Source: Lachnospiraceae bacterium (lineage in GTDB: Bacteria; Bacillota; Clostridia; Lachnospirales; Lachnospiraceae). From it: a DNA stretch of 64,000 nucleotides. Shown here piece by piece: positions 16,556-25,454 of the stretch. The stretch is from assembly GCA_900770785.1 (NCBI GenBank), contig CAAGLJ010000224.1:1-64000 (forward strand), given 5' to 3'. Positions within the stretch are counted from its first letter, which is position 1. Each line of letters opens with the position of its first letter. Position numbers and translations under genes: made by a program. The notes under the pieces were generated by a model. That model worked only from the letters and a program-made list of their open reading frames with translations. It was not told the origin of the DNA and ran no database searches.

Positions 16556-17665
16556 ATGATGAAGAAGTTGTGGTATAGAAGGTTTTTGGGTGCTGCACTC
16601 CTGACCGTCGCCCTGGGCCTGACTGCCTGTGGCCCTGAAGGTGCAAAGACAACTCAGGAAGAGGAAAGTGCGGCAGCAGAGCTTCAGGCAGAGGAAAAAC
16701 AGGAACAGGTCAGCTTTCTCACCGGACTGCCCGTTTCAAAAAGCGTACAGAACTCACGCCCTCTGGCGGTGATGTTTAATAACATTGAAGCAGGTACTCC
16801 GCAGGCGGGAATTGGACAGGCAGCCATTGTATATGAGGCACCGGTGGAGGGACGTATTACCAGGCTGATGGGAATTTTTGAGGACTATTCCGATTTGGAA
16901 AGGATTGGCTCTATTCGCAGCAGCAGAGACTACTTTGTTTATTTTGCGCTGGAATACGATGCTTACTATGCGCACTTTGGACAGGCAACTCCCTATGTAG
17001 GTCAGCTTCTGAACAGTGATAAGGTGGATAATTTAAGCGGAGCAGTGGCAGGGATCGATAAACCCGCACCCAATACTTTTTTTAGAAGCAGTGACCGTAA
17101 GGCACCTCACAACGTATACCTGACTCCAGGAGGAGTGAAAAAGGATATAGAAAAATTCCAGTATCGAACGGATTTACGGGAGGATTATCAGGCAAAGTTT
17201 GTCTTTGCTTCGCCAGAGGAGCCGGTGGTTTATACTGAGGGAAAAGAGGCCACCGTTCTTTATCCGGGAGGAAAGGCGGACAACAAGAGTAATGGCTTCA
17301 GTAAGGTTCAGGCCCGCTTTGAATATAATGAAGAAGATGGGTTGTATTATCGCTATGAATATGGAGATAAGCAGATCGATGAGCTGACCGGAGAGCAGCT
17401 GGCCTATACCAACGTTATTTTCCAGTACTGTCATGGAGAAGTAAGAGATGAGAACGACTATCTGGCCTTTGCCTGTCATGGAAAGGGCTATAAGGTTCAG
17501 GTATTTTCCGGTGGAAGAATGGTAGAGGGCACCTGGGAGAGAGAGGCGGATGAGCTGCCTGCCCGGTATCTGGATGAAAATGGAGAGCCAATTACCATTA
17601 ACCCCGGAAAAACGTGGATTTGTGTCGTATGGGATGAATACGGAGAAGATGTGGTGATTGAATAA
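16556..17665 (+). CDS. DUF3048 (YerB-like) lipoprotein
   Basis: A 369-residue lipoprotein: a short hydrophobic signal ends at LTAC, where Cys near 24 would be lipidated. After a Glu/Ala/Gln-rich linker the DUF3048 N-terminal domain starts (TGLPVSKSVQNSRPLAVMFNNIEAGTPQAGIGQA), with the RITRLMGIFEDYSDLERIGSIRS pattern near 100-122 and RKAPHNVYLTPGG near 181. The C-terminal domain includes ITINPGKTWICVVWD. Bacillus YerB is the reference member; function is unknown, though an extracellular role in the envelope is likely. Two ATG codons (16556, 16559) follow GGAGAGG. It lies between a flippase and cobS without obvious link. Confidence 0.92.
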   Translation: MMKKLWYRRFLGAALLTVALGLTACGPEGAKTTQEEESAAAELQAEEKQEQVSFLTGLPVSKSVQNSRPLAVMFNNIEAGTPQAGIGQAAIVYEAPVEGRITRLMGIFEDYSDLERIGSIRSSRDYFVYFALEYDAYYAHFGQATPYVGQLLNSDKVDNLSGAVAGIDKPAPNTFFRSSDRKAPHNVYLTPGGVKKDIEKFQYRTDLREDYQAKFVFASPEEPVVYTEGKEATVLYPGGKADNKSNGFSKVQARFEYNEEDGLYYRYEYGDKQIDELTGEQLAYTNVIFQYCHGEVRDENDYLAFACHGKGYKVQVFSGGRMVEGTWEREADELPARYLDENGEPITINPGKTWICVVWDEYGEDVVIE

Positions 17666-17695
17666 GCCTTCAATCCCAAAGAAGGAAGAGAAACG

Positions 17696-18466
17696 ATGAA
17701 AAAAATCTGGAACAGCTTTTTATTAGCTTTTTCAATGTACTCCATCAGTCCGAAGACGAAGGTGGAAAGAAGCAGGGAGAATACCCGTTACATATTAGTC
17801 TTTATTCCGCTGGTAGGTGTGGTGATTGGATTTTGTATCAGCCAGTGGGCGGTAGCCTATCCTTACCTGTGTAATTACGCTATTTTACCGGCGGTGGTGG
17901 GGGCCGTAATTCCCAGTATGATTTCAGCAGGTTCTCATCTGGATGGCTTCTTTCGAACGGTAGATGCACTATGCTCCAATCAGTCCAGGGAGAAGAAGCT
18001 GGAGATTCTGGAAGACTCTCACGGGGGATATTTTGCCATCATCGTCTGTGTATGGTACTTTATGCTGGCTATTGGTGTCTGGAGTGAAATGCCGGTGGAC
18101 GGCCTGTCCATTCTGGCTTACAGCTTCGTGATTTCCAGGGCATTGTATGGCTTATCGATTTTGGCCTTCCGGCACGCCAAGGAAAGTAAGTGTACGGCTT
18201 ATATCCCGGGTGGGGCACTGCGGTTTTTGGAAATTTTTATTATGCTGGCTTATGTAGCCGTGTGCGGCATTCAGATGATTCGCCTGAATATGCAGACAGG
18301 AGCAGCCTGCCTGGCAGGAGCAGCTTTGGCTTTTCTGATTCACCTGTATGTGGCCAGAAAACATTTTGGAGGGATTACAGAAGACTCGGCAGGCTTTTTT
18401 GTTCAGATTTGTGAAGTGCTGATGCCTCTGGTAGCTTTAATCGTTTACAAACAGTGGTGGATATAA
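17696..18466 (+). CDS. cobS: Adenosylcobinamide-GDP ribazoletransferase, divergent
   Basis: CobS is a membrane enzyme that joins adenosylcobinamide-GDP and alpha-ribazole in the last steps of vitamin B12 nucleotide loop assembly. The 256-residue protein has about six membrane segments. It shows FIPLVGVVIGF near 36-46, SAGSHLDGFFRTVDAL at 77-92 and LEILEDSHGGYFAI at 102-115, all recognisable CobS elements. In usual family members the second motif reads DGxxDTxD; here Arg87 stands where the middle Asp is expected. No other cobalamin genes are nearby. It is either an isolated salvage enzyme with altered active site or a repurposed relative. Confidence 0.78.
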   Translation: MKKIWNSFLLAFSMYSISPKTKVERSRENTRYILVFIPLVGVVIGFCISQWAVAYPYLCNYAILPAVVGAVIPSMISAGSHLDGFFRTVDALCSNQSREKKLEILEDSHGGYFAIIVCVWYFMLAIGVWSEMPVDGLSILAYSFVISRALYGLSILAFRHAKESKCTAYIPGGALRFLEIFIMLAYVAVCGIQMIRLNMQTGAACLAGAALAFLIHLYVARKHFGGITEDSAGFFVQICEVLMPLVALIVYKQWWI

Positions 18467-18502
18467 AAAGTAAAGCAGGCAGCATATCCAGGCAAAGAAA
18501 CG

Positions 18503-18531
18503 GGCAGACATAACCTCTGATTATATCTGCC
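18503..18531 (+). terminator. Candidate hairpin after cobS
   Basis: GGCAGACATAACC pairs with GATTATATCTGCC except at two positions, with a short loop. Only CATAACTTATT follows, so there is no proper T tract. It is the sole termination-like structure between cobS and the liv promoter. Confidence 0.4.
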
Positions 18532-18557
18532 ATAACTTATTTGCATATAATGGACTG

Positions 18558-18586
18558 TTGACAATAGAAATATTTGAGATTATCTT
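18558..18586 (+). promoter_or_regulatory. Sigma-A promoter of the liv operon
   Basis: A perfect TTGACA at 18558-18563 and TATCTT at 18581-18586 are 17 bases apart. The start of transcription would be near 18593, giving a leader of about 78 bases before the binding-protein gene. No riboswitch or T-box fold was recognised in the leader. Confidence 0.7.
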
Positions 18587-18670
18587 ATAGAATGTAGAAT
18601 TTGTGGCTGATGGCGGCATTTTGCCATTAATGCTTTTACCAGAGGCTACGCAAACAATAAGGAGGACATT

Positions 18671-19894
18671 ATGAAAAAAACAGTAAGTTTTGTACTTGTT
18701 CTTTCCATGGCAGCTGCTCTTTTGGCAGGTTGTGGTGGTACTACAGCCAATAATGATGCAGCGGCAGGAACAGAAAGTACAGTAAACGGAAGCGCAGCAA
18801 CGGATGCTGCAGGAACAGACAATACAACAGTGGAAGGTGAAGCCTTTAGAATCGGTGGTATTGGTCCGGTAACCGGTGGTGCAGCAGCTTATGGAATTGC
18901 GGTTAAGAACGGTGCACAGCTGGCAGTGGATGAGATTAATGCAGCCGGTGGAATTAATGGTGTTCAGATTGCCTTTAATTTCGAGGATGATGAGCACGAC
19001 CCTGAAAAGGCAGTTAATGCTTACAATACGTTGAAGGACTGGGATATGCAGATGCTTATGGGTACAGTAACCAGCGGCCCCTGTCTGGCAGTTTCTGAAG
19101 AAACCAAAAATGATAACATGTTCATGCTGACACCCAGCGGCACAGCAGTAGACTGCGTGCAGTATGACAATGCATTCCGGGTATGCTTCTCTGATCCTAA
19201 TCAGGGTGGTAAATCCGCAGAGTATATCGGCACTAATAAGATTGCTTCCAAGGTAGCCGTTATCTATGACAGCTCCGATGTATATTCTTCCGGTATTTAT
19301 GCTGAATTTGCAAAGAAAGCACCGGAATATGGTATTGAAATTGTAGCTGCTGAAGCCTTCACCTCAGATAATAAGACCGACTTTACCATTCAGTTACAGA
19401 AGGCAAAAGACGGTGGAGCAGAGCTGGTATTCCTGCCTATCTATTATCAGGAGGCAGCCCTGATCTTAAGTCAGGCAAACAGTATGGGCTTTGCGCCTAT
19501 GTTCTTTGGCTGCGATGGTCTGGATGGTATTCTGGCAGTAGAAGACTTTGATGTAGCCCTGGCAGAAGGGGTTATGCTGCTGACTCCTTTCGTAGCAGAT
19601 GAGAATGAGGCAACTAAAGCATTCGTAAACAATTATGAAGCGGCTTATGGTGAAACACCGATTCAGTTCGCGGCAAACGCATATGATGCAATTTACATTA
19701 TTAAAGCAGCTCTTGAACAGGCTGGTGCCACACCGGATATGGATGCATCTGAACTTTGTGAATTGATAAAGACAGCAATGACAGAGATTACGGTTAGCGG
19801 TTTAACCGGTGAAATGACCTGGACCGCAGACGGTGAAGTAAATAAAGAGCCTAAAGCAGTAAAAATTGCAGACGGTGTTTATACAGCAATGTAA
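18671..19894 (+). CDS. livJ: Branched-chain amino acid ABC transporter, binding lipoprotein
   Basis: This 407-residue protein captures Leu, Ile or Val (or a related amino acid or amide) outside the membrane. The signal ends in the lipobox LLAGC with Cys21, followed by a Thr/Ala/Asn-rich linker to about 55. The periplasmic-binding fold type I begins at FRIGGIGPVTGGAAAYGIAVKNGAQLA and includes VDEINAAGGINGVQI. AAGGAGGAC precedes the ATG. The complete permease and ATPase set follows. The family is broad, so the exact ligand is uncertain. Confidence 0.93.
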   Translation: MKKTVSFVLVLSMAAALLAGCGGTTANNDAAAGTESTVNGSAATDAAGTDNTTVEGEAFRIGGIGPVTGGAAAYGIAVKNGAQLAVDEINAAGGINGVQIAFNFEDDEHDPEKAVNAYNTLKDWDMQMLMGTVTSGPCLAVSEETKNDNMFMLTPSGTAVDCVQYDNAFRVCFSDPNQGGKSAEYIGTNKIASKVAVIYDSSDVYSSGIYAEFAKKAPEYGIEIVAAEAFTSDNKTDFTIQLQKAKDGGAELVFLPIYYQEAALILSQANSMGFAPMFFGCDGLDGILAVEDFDVALAEGVMLLTPFVADENEATKAFVNNYEAAYGETPIQFAANAYDAIYIIKAALEQAGATPDMDASELCELIKTAMTEITVSGLTGEMTWTADGEVNKEPKAVKIADGVYTAM

Positions 19895-19907
19895 ATTTAG
19901 ACCAGAG

Positions 19908-19933
19908 AGGGCTGACGATGTCGGCCCTTTTTT
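19908..19933 (+). terminator. Intra-operon terminator-like hairpin between livJ and livH
   Basis: AGGGCTGAC (19908-19916) pairs with GTCGGCCCT (19920-19928), loop GAT, with one G-T pair, followed by a run of T to 19933. It lies only 13 bases after the livJ stop and just before livH, so partial termination would give more binding protein than permease. Confidence 0.8.
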
Positions 19934-19959
19934 ACATAAAAGAAGATTCGGAGGGGATT

Positions 19960-20844
19960 ATGAGCAGTTTTTTCACCTTTTTAATTAACGGAATAAGTCT
20001 GGGCAGCATTTATGCCATTATTGCTTTAGGCTACACTATGGTCTATGGAATAGCCAAGATGTTAAATTTTGCCCATGGGGATGTCATCATGGTAGGAAGC
20101 TATGTGGTGTTTTTATCCATGGGAACACTTGGACTGCCTCCCGTGGGGGCAGTGCTGCTGGCTGTGGTGGTTTGCACAGTGCTGGGAATGACTATAGAAA
20201 AAATTGCTTATAAGCCCTTGCGAAAAGCCTCACCTCTGGCCGTTTTGATTACGGCTATCGGTGTAAGCTACTTTTTGCAGAATGCAGCACTTCTGCTGTT
20301 TGGAGCCAATACGAAAATGTTTACCTCTGTAATTAAGATTGGGGCAATTACCCTGGCGGATGGCAGCATAAATATTTCAGGGGAAACCCAGGTAACGATT
20401 ATTGCCTGTATTATCATTATGATTGCATTAAGTCTGTTTATTAAGAAAACAAAAGCAGGTCAGGCTATGCTGGCAGTTTCCGAGGACAAGGGAGCGGCAG
20501 AGCTGATGGGTGTCAATGTAAATGGAACCATTTCTCTTACCTTTGCCATTGGTTCTGCATTAGCGGCTATTGCAGGTGTATTGCTCTGTTCTGCTTACCC
20601 GACATTGACCCCCTATACCGGTTCAATGCCAGGTATTAAGGCTTTTACAGCAGCCGTATTTGGTGGAATTGGTTCCATTCCCGGAGCCTTTATTGGAGGA
20701 ATTTTATTGGGAATTATTGAAAATCTGAGTAAAGCCTATATTTCCTCCCAGTTATCCGATGCAATCGTATTCTCTGTATTAATCATTGTATTGTTGGTAA
20801 AGCCTACCGGAATATTAGGAAAGAAGATTAACGAGAAGGTATAG
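19960..20844 (+). CDS. livH: Branched-chain amino acid ABC transporter permease LivH
   Basis: A 294-residue permease with about eight membrane helices. LivH marks are NGISLGSIYAIIALGYTMVYGIAKMLNFAHGD at the N-terminus, ISLTFAIGSALAAIAGVL near 195-212, and GIKAFTAAVFGGIGSIPGAFIGGILLG, the ATPase-contacting loop, near 227-253. An in-frame ATG at 19918 lies within the terminator hairpin and is rejected; the ATG at 19960 follows CGGAGGGG at good spacing. It pairs with LivM to form the membrane channel. Confidence 0.94.
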   Translation: MSSFFTFLINGISLGSIYAIIALGYTMVYGIAKMLNFAHGDVIMVGSYVVFLSMGTLGLPPVGAVLLAVVVCTVLGMTIEKIAYKPLRKASPLAVLITAIGVSYFLQNAALLLFGANTKMFTSVIKIGAITLADGSINISGETQVTIIACIIIMIALSLFIKKTKAGQAMLAVSEDKGAAELMGVNVNGTISLTFAIGSALAAIAGVLLCSAYPTLTPYTGSMPGIKAFTAAVFGGIGSIPGAFIGGILLGIIENLSKAYISSQLSDAIVFSVLIIVLLVKPTGILGKKINEKV

Positions 20845-20858
20845 AAAGGCAGAGTTGG

Positions 20859-21932
20859 ATGATGAAGAAGGAAAAAATAGCAAAGTCGACGAAAAGTACA
20901 TGGGTGACTTTAGGGATAGTAGTTGCAGCCTATGTAATTATGCAGATATTGGGACAGGCAGGTGTATTGACCAGTCTGATTAAGGGACTGCTGGTACCCT
21001 TGTGTACTTATGCCATAATGGCAGTATCTTTGAACCTGACGGTAGGAATCCTGGGAGAACTGAGCCTGGGGCATGCCGGCTTTATGTGTGTGGGGGCTTT
21101 TGCCAGTGCATTCTTTTCTGTGTGTATGAAGGATGGTATGGCGTCAGGGCCCAGATTTCTTCTGGCGCTGCTTATTGGTATTGGGGCAGCGGCCCTCAGC
21201 GGCCTTTTGATTGGAATTCCCGTACTGCGCTTAAGGGGAGATTATCTGGCCATCGTTACCCTTGCCTTTGGAGAAATTATCAAGAACCTGGTAAACGTTC
21301 TTTATGTGGGCAGAGATCAGAATGGATTCCATTTTTCCATAAAGGATTCTTTGAGCCTGGGCCTTGAAGAAGATGGAAAGGTATTAATTAACGGAGCCCA
21401 GGGTATTACCGGAACACCCAAGGATTCTAATTTTACGATTGCAGTAATTCTTTTACTGATTACTTTAATTATCGTGCTGAATCTGATTCATTCCCGCTCC
21501 GGGCGGGCAATCATGGCTATTCGGGACAACCGGATTGCTGCTGAATCGCTGGGAATCAATATTACCCGTTATAAACTATTGGCTTTTTCCATTTCCGCAG
21601 GTCTTGCAGGAATGGCAGGAGTACTTTATGCCCACAACCTGTCCACTCTGGCAGCACAGCCTAAAAACTTTGGATATAATATGTCTATTATGATTCTGGT
21701 TTATGTGGTATTGGGAGGAATCGGAAATATACGGGGCTCCATGATTGCAGCCATTATTCTTACGCTGCTTCCGGAGCTTTTAAGGGAATTACAGGATTAT
21801 CGTATGCTGATCTACTCTATTGTACTGATCGTTATGATGATTTTCAACTGGAGTCCTAAAGTGAAGGAATGGAAAGATAAATACTTACCGAAACATTTAT
21901 TTATAAAAAATAAGGCAAAGGAGGAAGCATAA
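20859..21932 (+). CDS. livM: Branched-chain amino acid ABC transporter permease LivM
   Basis: The 357-residue protein has about nine or ten membrane helices. LivM marks are the segment AVSLNLTVGILGELSLGHAGFMCVGAF near 55-81, LRGDYLAIVTLAFGEIIKN near 124-142 and RSGRAIMAIRDNRIAAESLGIN near 213-234, with ILVYVVLGGIGNIRGSM near 279-295 as coupling loop. The Lys-rich tail (KNKAKEEA) is cytosolic. Its TAA directly abuts the livG ATG, so translation is coupled. Two adjacent ATG codons at 20859 and 20862 are possible starts. Confidence 0.94.
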   Translation: MMKKEKIAKSTKSTWVTLGIVVAAYVIMQILGQAGVLTSLIKGLLVPLCTYAIMAVSLNLTVGILGELSLGHAGFMCVGAFASAFFSVCMKDGMASGPRFLLALLIGIGAAALSGLLIGIPVLRLRGDYLAIVTLAFGEIIKNLVNVLYVGRDQNGFHFSIKDSLSLGLEEDGKVLINGAQGITGTPKDSNFTIAVILLLITLIIVLNLIHSRSGRAIMAIRDNRIAAESLGINITRYKLLAFSISAGLAGMAGVLYAHNLSTLAAQPKNFGYNMSIMILVYVVLGGIGNIRGSMIAAIILTLLPELLRELQDYRMLIYSIVLIVMMIFNWSPKVKEWKDKYLPKHLFIKNKAKEEA

Positions 21933-22691
21933 ATGGCATTATTGGAAGTAAAGAATTTAGGCATCTCCTTTGGTGGACTTCGTGCCGTAGACAGCTTTGA
22001 GATCAGTATAAAGAAGGGGCAGCTTTATGGCTTAATCGGCCCCAATGGTGCTGGTAAGACTACCGTATTCAATCTGCTTACCGGTGTATATAAACCCAGT
22101 GACGGGAAAATTGAACTGGATGGGAAAAATATTACCGGTGCTAAAACCATTGAAATCAATCAGGCAGGTATAGCCAGAACCTTTCAGAATATCCGTCTTT
22201 TTAAAGAGCTTAGTGTATTGGACAATGTGAAAGCAGGACTTCATAACCGCTATACCTATTCCACAGCAGCCGGAATTTTTCGCCTGCCTAAATTTTTCAG
22301 GGTAGAGAAGGAAATGAAGGAAAAGGCAATGGAGCTGCTGAAGGTTTTTGATCTGGATAATGAGGCAGATATATTGGCGGCAAATCTGCCCTATGGTAAA
22401 CAGAGAAAGCTGGAAATTGCCAGAGCACTGGCTACCAGCCCCAAGCTGCTTCTTTTGGACGAACCCGCAGCAGGAATGAATCCCAATGAAACGAAGGAGC
22501 TGATGGATACTATCCGCTTCGTCCGGGATAATTTTGATATGACCATTCTTTTAATTGAGCATGATATGAAGCTGGTTTCCGGCATTTGTGAGGAACTGAC
22601 GGTGTTAAATTTTGGTCAGGTGCTGGCTCAGGGAAAGACTCAGGATGTGTTGAATGATCCCCGGGTAATCAAGGCATATCTGGGGGAGTAG
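21933..22691 (+). CDS. livG: Branched-chain amino acid ABC transporter ATPase LivG
   Basis: A 252-residue ATPase. Walker A is GPNGAGKTT near 36-44, the Q-loop and family pattern ARTFQNIRLFKELSVLDNV near 80-98, a LivG-type signature LPYGKQRKLEIARAL near 151-165 in place of the common LSGGQ, Walker B LLLLDEPAAGMNP near 170-182 and the switch His in LIEHDM. GGAGG lies just upstream in the livM end. It works with LivF as a heterodimer. Confidence 0.95.
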   Translation: MALLEVKNLGISFGGLRAVDSFEISIKKGQLYGLIGPNGAGKTTVFNLLTGVYKPSDGKIELDGKNITGAKTIEINQAGIARTFQNIRLFKELSVLDNVKAGLHNRYTYSTAAGIFRLPKFFRVEKEMKEKAMELLKVFDLDNEADILAANLPYGKQRKLEIARALATSPKLLLLDEPAAGMNPNETKELMDTIRFVRDNFDMTILLIEHDMKLVSGICEELTVLNFGQVLAQGKTQDVLNDPRVIKAYLGE

Positions 22692-22730
22692 CGTAGGGAA
22701 AGGAGAGCCGCCTTGCGGCAAAGGAAGAAA

Positions 22731-23441
22731 ATGTCGATGCTTAGTGTAAAGAATCTGGAAGTGCATTATGGGATGATTAAGGCCATTAAGGATGTTTCCT
22801 TTGAGGTAAATCAGGGAGAGGTTATCGCTTTAATCGGTGCCAATGGTGCCGGAAAAACGACTATATTGCATACGGTAAGCGGACTTTTGCAGCCCAGTCG
22901 TGGGCAGGTTATGTTTGAAGGAAAGGACATTACAAAGGTACCTGCTTATAAAATCGTTTCTTTGGGAATGGCACATGTGCCGGAGGGCCGTCGTGTGTTT
23001 TCCCAGCTGACGGTATTGGAAAATCTGAAGCTGGGAGCTTATACCCGTAAGGATAAGAACGAGATGGAAGAAACACTGAAAATGATTTATACCCGTTTTC
23101 CCCGTCTGGAGGAAAGAAAAAATCAGGTTGCAGGAACTCTTTCCGGGGGAGAGCAGCAGATGCTGGCTATGGGAAGAGCATTGATGAGCCATCCCAAAAT
23201 TATTTTGATGGATGAACCCTCTATGGGCCTGTCCCCCATTTTTGTAGAAGAAGTATTCAGTATTATCCGGGATATTTCTGCTGGTGGAACCACCGTTTTG
23301 CTGGTGGAGCAGAATGCCAAAAAGGCCTTGACCATTGCAAACAGGGCATATGTATTGGAAACCGGTAATATTATTTTGGAAGGAGACGCCGGTGAGCTGA
23401 TGAATGATGAATCGGTGAAAAAGGCCTATTTAGGCGAATAG
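22731..23441 (+). CDS. livF: Branched-chain amino acid ABC transporter ATPase LivF
   Basis: The 236-residue partner of LivG. It contains YGMIKAIKDVSFEV, Walker A GANGAGKTT near 38-46, GMAHVPEGRRVFSQLTVLENL near 80-100, signature LSGGEQQMLAMGRAL near 138-152, Walker B KIILMDEPSMGLSP and LLVEQNAKKAL with the LivF-typical Gln in place of the switch His. An in-frame TTG at 22713 is possible, but the ATG at 22731 follows AAAGGAAG and is preferred. It is the last gene of the liv operon; no strong terminator was seen after it. Confidence 0.94.
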   Translation: MSMLSVKNLEVHYGMIKAIKDVSFEVNQGEVIALIGANGAGKTTILHTVSGLLQPSRGQVMFEGKDITKVPAYKIVSLGMAHVPEGRRVFSQLTVLENLKLGAYTRKDKNEMEETLKMIYTRFPRLEERKNQVAGTLSGGEQQMLAMGRALMSHPKIILMDEPSMGLSPIFVEEVFSIIRDISAGGTTVLLVEQNAKKALTIANRAYVLETGNIILEGDAGELMNDESVKKAYLGE

Positions 23442-23503
23442 ATTGACACAATGAAAGATTTTTCAGTTTACGATTTAAGTAAGCCTGCCCAAAGGGTGGC
23501 AGA

Positions 23504-24157
23504 ATGAGAGGGAATATGGGAAGATTGGTAATTACAATAGCGAGAAGTTACGGCAGTGGTGGAAGGACTATGGGTAAGCTCCTGGCTAAGGATCTGGGTC
23601 TTCAGTATTATGATAGAGAGCTGGTACGCCTGGTTTCAGATAAGAGCGGTGTAAATGAGGCTCTTTTTGGACAGGTGGATGAAAGGGTGAAATCCAATTC
23701 TATTTTTGCAAAGGCAAAGAGAATAACCGCAGGAGAGGCTTTGTCTCCCAATAGTGAAAATTTTGTTTCGGAAGAGAATTTATTCCGTTTACAGGCCGAT
23801 GTGATTAAGGAGCTGGCATCAACCGAGGATTGTGTCATTGTGGGAAGGTGTGCAGATTATGTACTCAAAGATAACCCGGATGTAATCCGCCTGTATTGCT
23901 ATGCACCTCTCAAGGACTGTATGGACAGAGAACGTCAGCTGTCCGGTCTGGAGGATAGGGAAATCATCAAAAAGATTGAAAAAATCGACAAAGAGAGGGC
24001 GGAATATTACAAAAGATATACTGGGAAGAACTGGAATGATGCAGATAATTATGATTTATGTCTGAATACTGCCTCCATGAGCTATCCCCAGCTGATTAGT
24101 GTGGTAAAGGCCTATATCAAGGCTCATCAGGAAAGTGGCGTGAAAAGAAGCTCTTAG
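23504..24157 (+). CDS. Cytidylate kinase-like P-loop protein
   Basis: The 217-residue protein belongs to the AAA_26/cytidylate kinase-like group common in clostridia. The loop RSYGSGGRTMGKLLAKDLG near 14-32 holds a relaxed Walker A, LQYYDRELV follows, and CVIVGRCADYVL and ERQLSGLEDREIIKKIEKIDKERAEYYKRYTG form the lid-like region. These proteins are annotated as nucleotide kinases, but substrates are rarely proven; true CMP kinase is usually encoded elsewhere. The ATG at 23516 gives a shorter start and cannot be excluded. It lies between the liv operon and an aminotransferase. Confidence 0.85.
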   Translation: MRGNMGRLVITIARSYGSGGRTMGKLLAKDLGLQYYDRELVRLVSDKSGVNEALFGQVDERVKSNSIFAKAKRITAGEALSPNSENFVSEENLFRLQADVIKELASTEDCVIVGRCADYVLKDNPDVIRLYCYAPLKDCMDRERQLSGLEDREIIKKIEKIDKERAEYYKRYTGKNWNDADNYDLCLNTASMSYPQLISVVKAYIKAHQESGVKRSS

Positions 24158-24250
24158 AATTACAGCAGTGGCAGGCCTCATGTCAACGTGGCATGGGGCA
24201 AAATTTCTAAGGTGTCGTGTGGCAGCATGGTGGAGGATAAAGGAAAGAAA

Positions 24251-25438
24251 ATGTTAGTACAGAAATATGTGGATATGCTGAACAGTAAATCGGTTATTCG
24301 GACACTTTCTGAGTTTGCAGTAAAGCGAGGGAAGGAAATTGGTTATGAAAACGTTTTTGACTACAGCCTGGGGAATCCTTCCGTACCCGTACCCCGGGAA
24401 TTTACGGATACCTGTATAAATTTATTGACCAATGAGGATCCGGGAAGGCTTCATGGCTACAGTCAAAGTCTGGGAATTTACGAGGTACGTCAAAAAGTGG
24501 CAGAATCCCTGAGCCGGCGATTTGGAATGAATTACAGGGCAGAGCATATTTTTATGACCAGCGGAGCAGCAGGAGCGTTGGCCCATGCTTTCAGACTGGT
24601 GGCAGAAAAAGGAGATGAGATCATCACCTTTGCCCCCTTTTTCCCGGAGTACGATCCCTATGTTAATCTGACAGGAGCTGTGTTAAAGGTGGTTCCTCCC
24701 CGGACAGAGGATTTCCAGATTAATGTGGAGGCTTTGGAAACACTTATAGGAGAGAGAACGAAGGCGGTTTTAGTGAATACGCCAAACAATCCATCAGGTG
24801 TGGTTTACTCCAGGGAAACTCTGGAAAAGCTGGCAGAAATTCTGGAAAGAAAGAGCAGGGAGCTGGGACATCGAATCTACCTGATTTCGGATGAACCCTA
24901 TAGAGAAATCGTTTTTGCCGGAGTAGACGCCCCTTATGTCTCCCGGTTTTATGATTACACTGTTTCCTGTTATTCTTTTTCCAAATCCTTATCTTTGCCG
25001 GGAGAGCGAATCGGTTATGTGGCGGTTAATCCTGCCTGCCCTGAAGGGGAGATTATGATTCAGATGTGTGGCCAGATTTCCAGAGGAACAGGCCATAACT
25101 GTCCTGCCTCGCTGATTCAGCTGGCAGTAGCAAAGCATTTGGACAAAACCGCAGATTTATCGGTATACGAAACCAACGGTATGCTGTTGTATAAGGAACT
25201 GGTTAATCTGGGCTTTACCTGTGTTAAGCCTGATGGAACCTTCTATATTTTCCCCAGAGCTTTGGAAGAGGATGCTAAAATGTTTTGTAAAAAGGCGTTA
25301 GAGTATGATCTGGTTCTGGTGCCGGGAGACTCCTTTGGCTGCCCCGGTTATTTCAGAATGGCTTACTGCATTGACACCCAAAAGGTGGAAAGAAGCCTGG
25401 TAGCATTAAAAAGATTCGTGGAGACGGAATACGAATAG
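24251..25438 (+). CDS. Pyridoxal-phosphate aminotransferase, class I
   Basis: A 395-residue fold-type I aminotransferase. Substrate and cofactor motifs are visible: YSLGNPSVPVP near 39, TSGAAGALAHAF near 101-112, NTPNNPSGVVYSRETL near 177-192, SDEPYREIVF near 217, and SFSKSLSLPGERIGYVA, whose Lys near 246 should bind PLP. It likely moves amino groups between an amino acid and 2-oxoglutarate or pyruvate; the amino acid is unknown. An upstream start at 24188 adds 21 residues of unlike sequence, while ATG 24251 follows AAAGGAAAG. The gene for a patatin-like protein starts 16 bases after its stop. Confidence 0.9.
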   Translation: MLVQKYVDMLNSKSVIRTLSEFAVKRGKEIGYENVFDYSLGNPSVPVPREFTDTCINLLTNEDPGRLHGYSQSLGIYEVRQKVAESLSRRFGMNYRAEHIFMTSGAAGALAHAFRLVAEKGDEIITFAPFFPEYDPYVNLTGAVLKVVPPRTEDFQINVEALETLIGERTKAVLVNTPNNPSGVVYSRETLEKLAEILERKSRELGHRIYLISDEPYREIVFAGVDAPYVSRFYDYTVSCYSFSKSLSLPGERIGYVAVNPACPEGEIMIQMCGQISRGTGHNCPASLIQLAVAKHLDKTADLSVYETNGMLLYKELVNLGFTCVKPDGTFYIFPRALEEDAKMFCKKALEYDLVLVPGDSFGCPGYFRMAYCIDTQKVERSLVALKRFVETEYE

Positions 25439-25454
25439 TATGGAGGCAGCAAGT

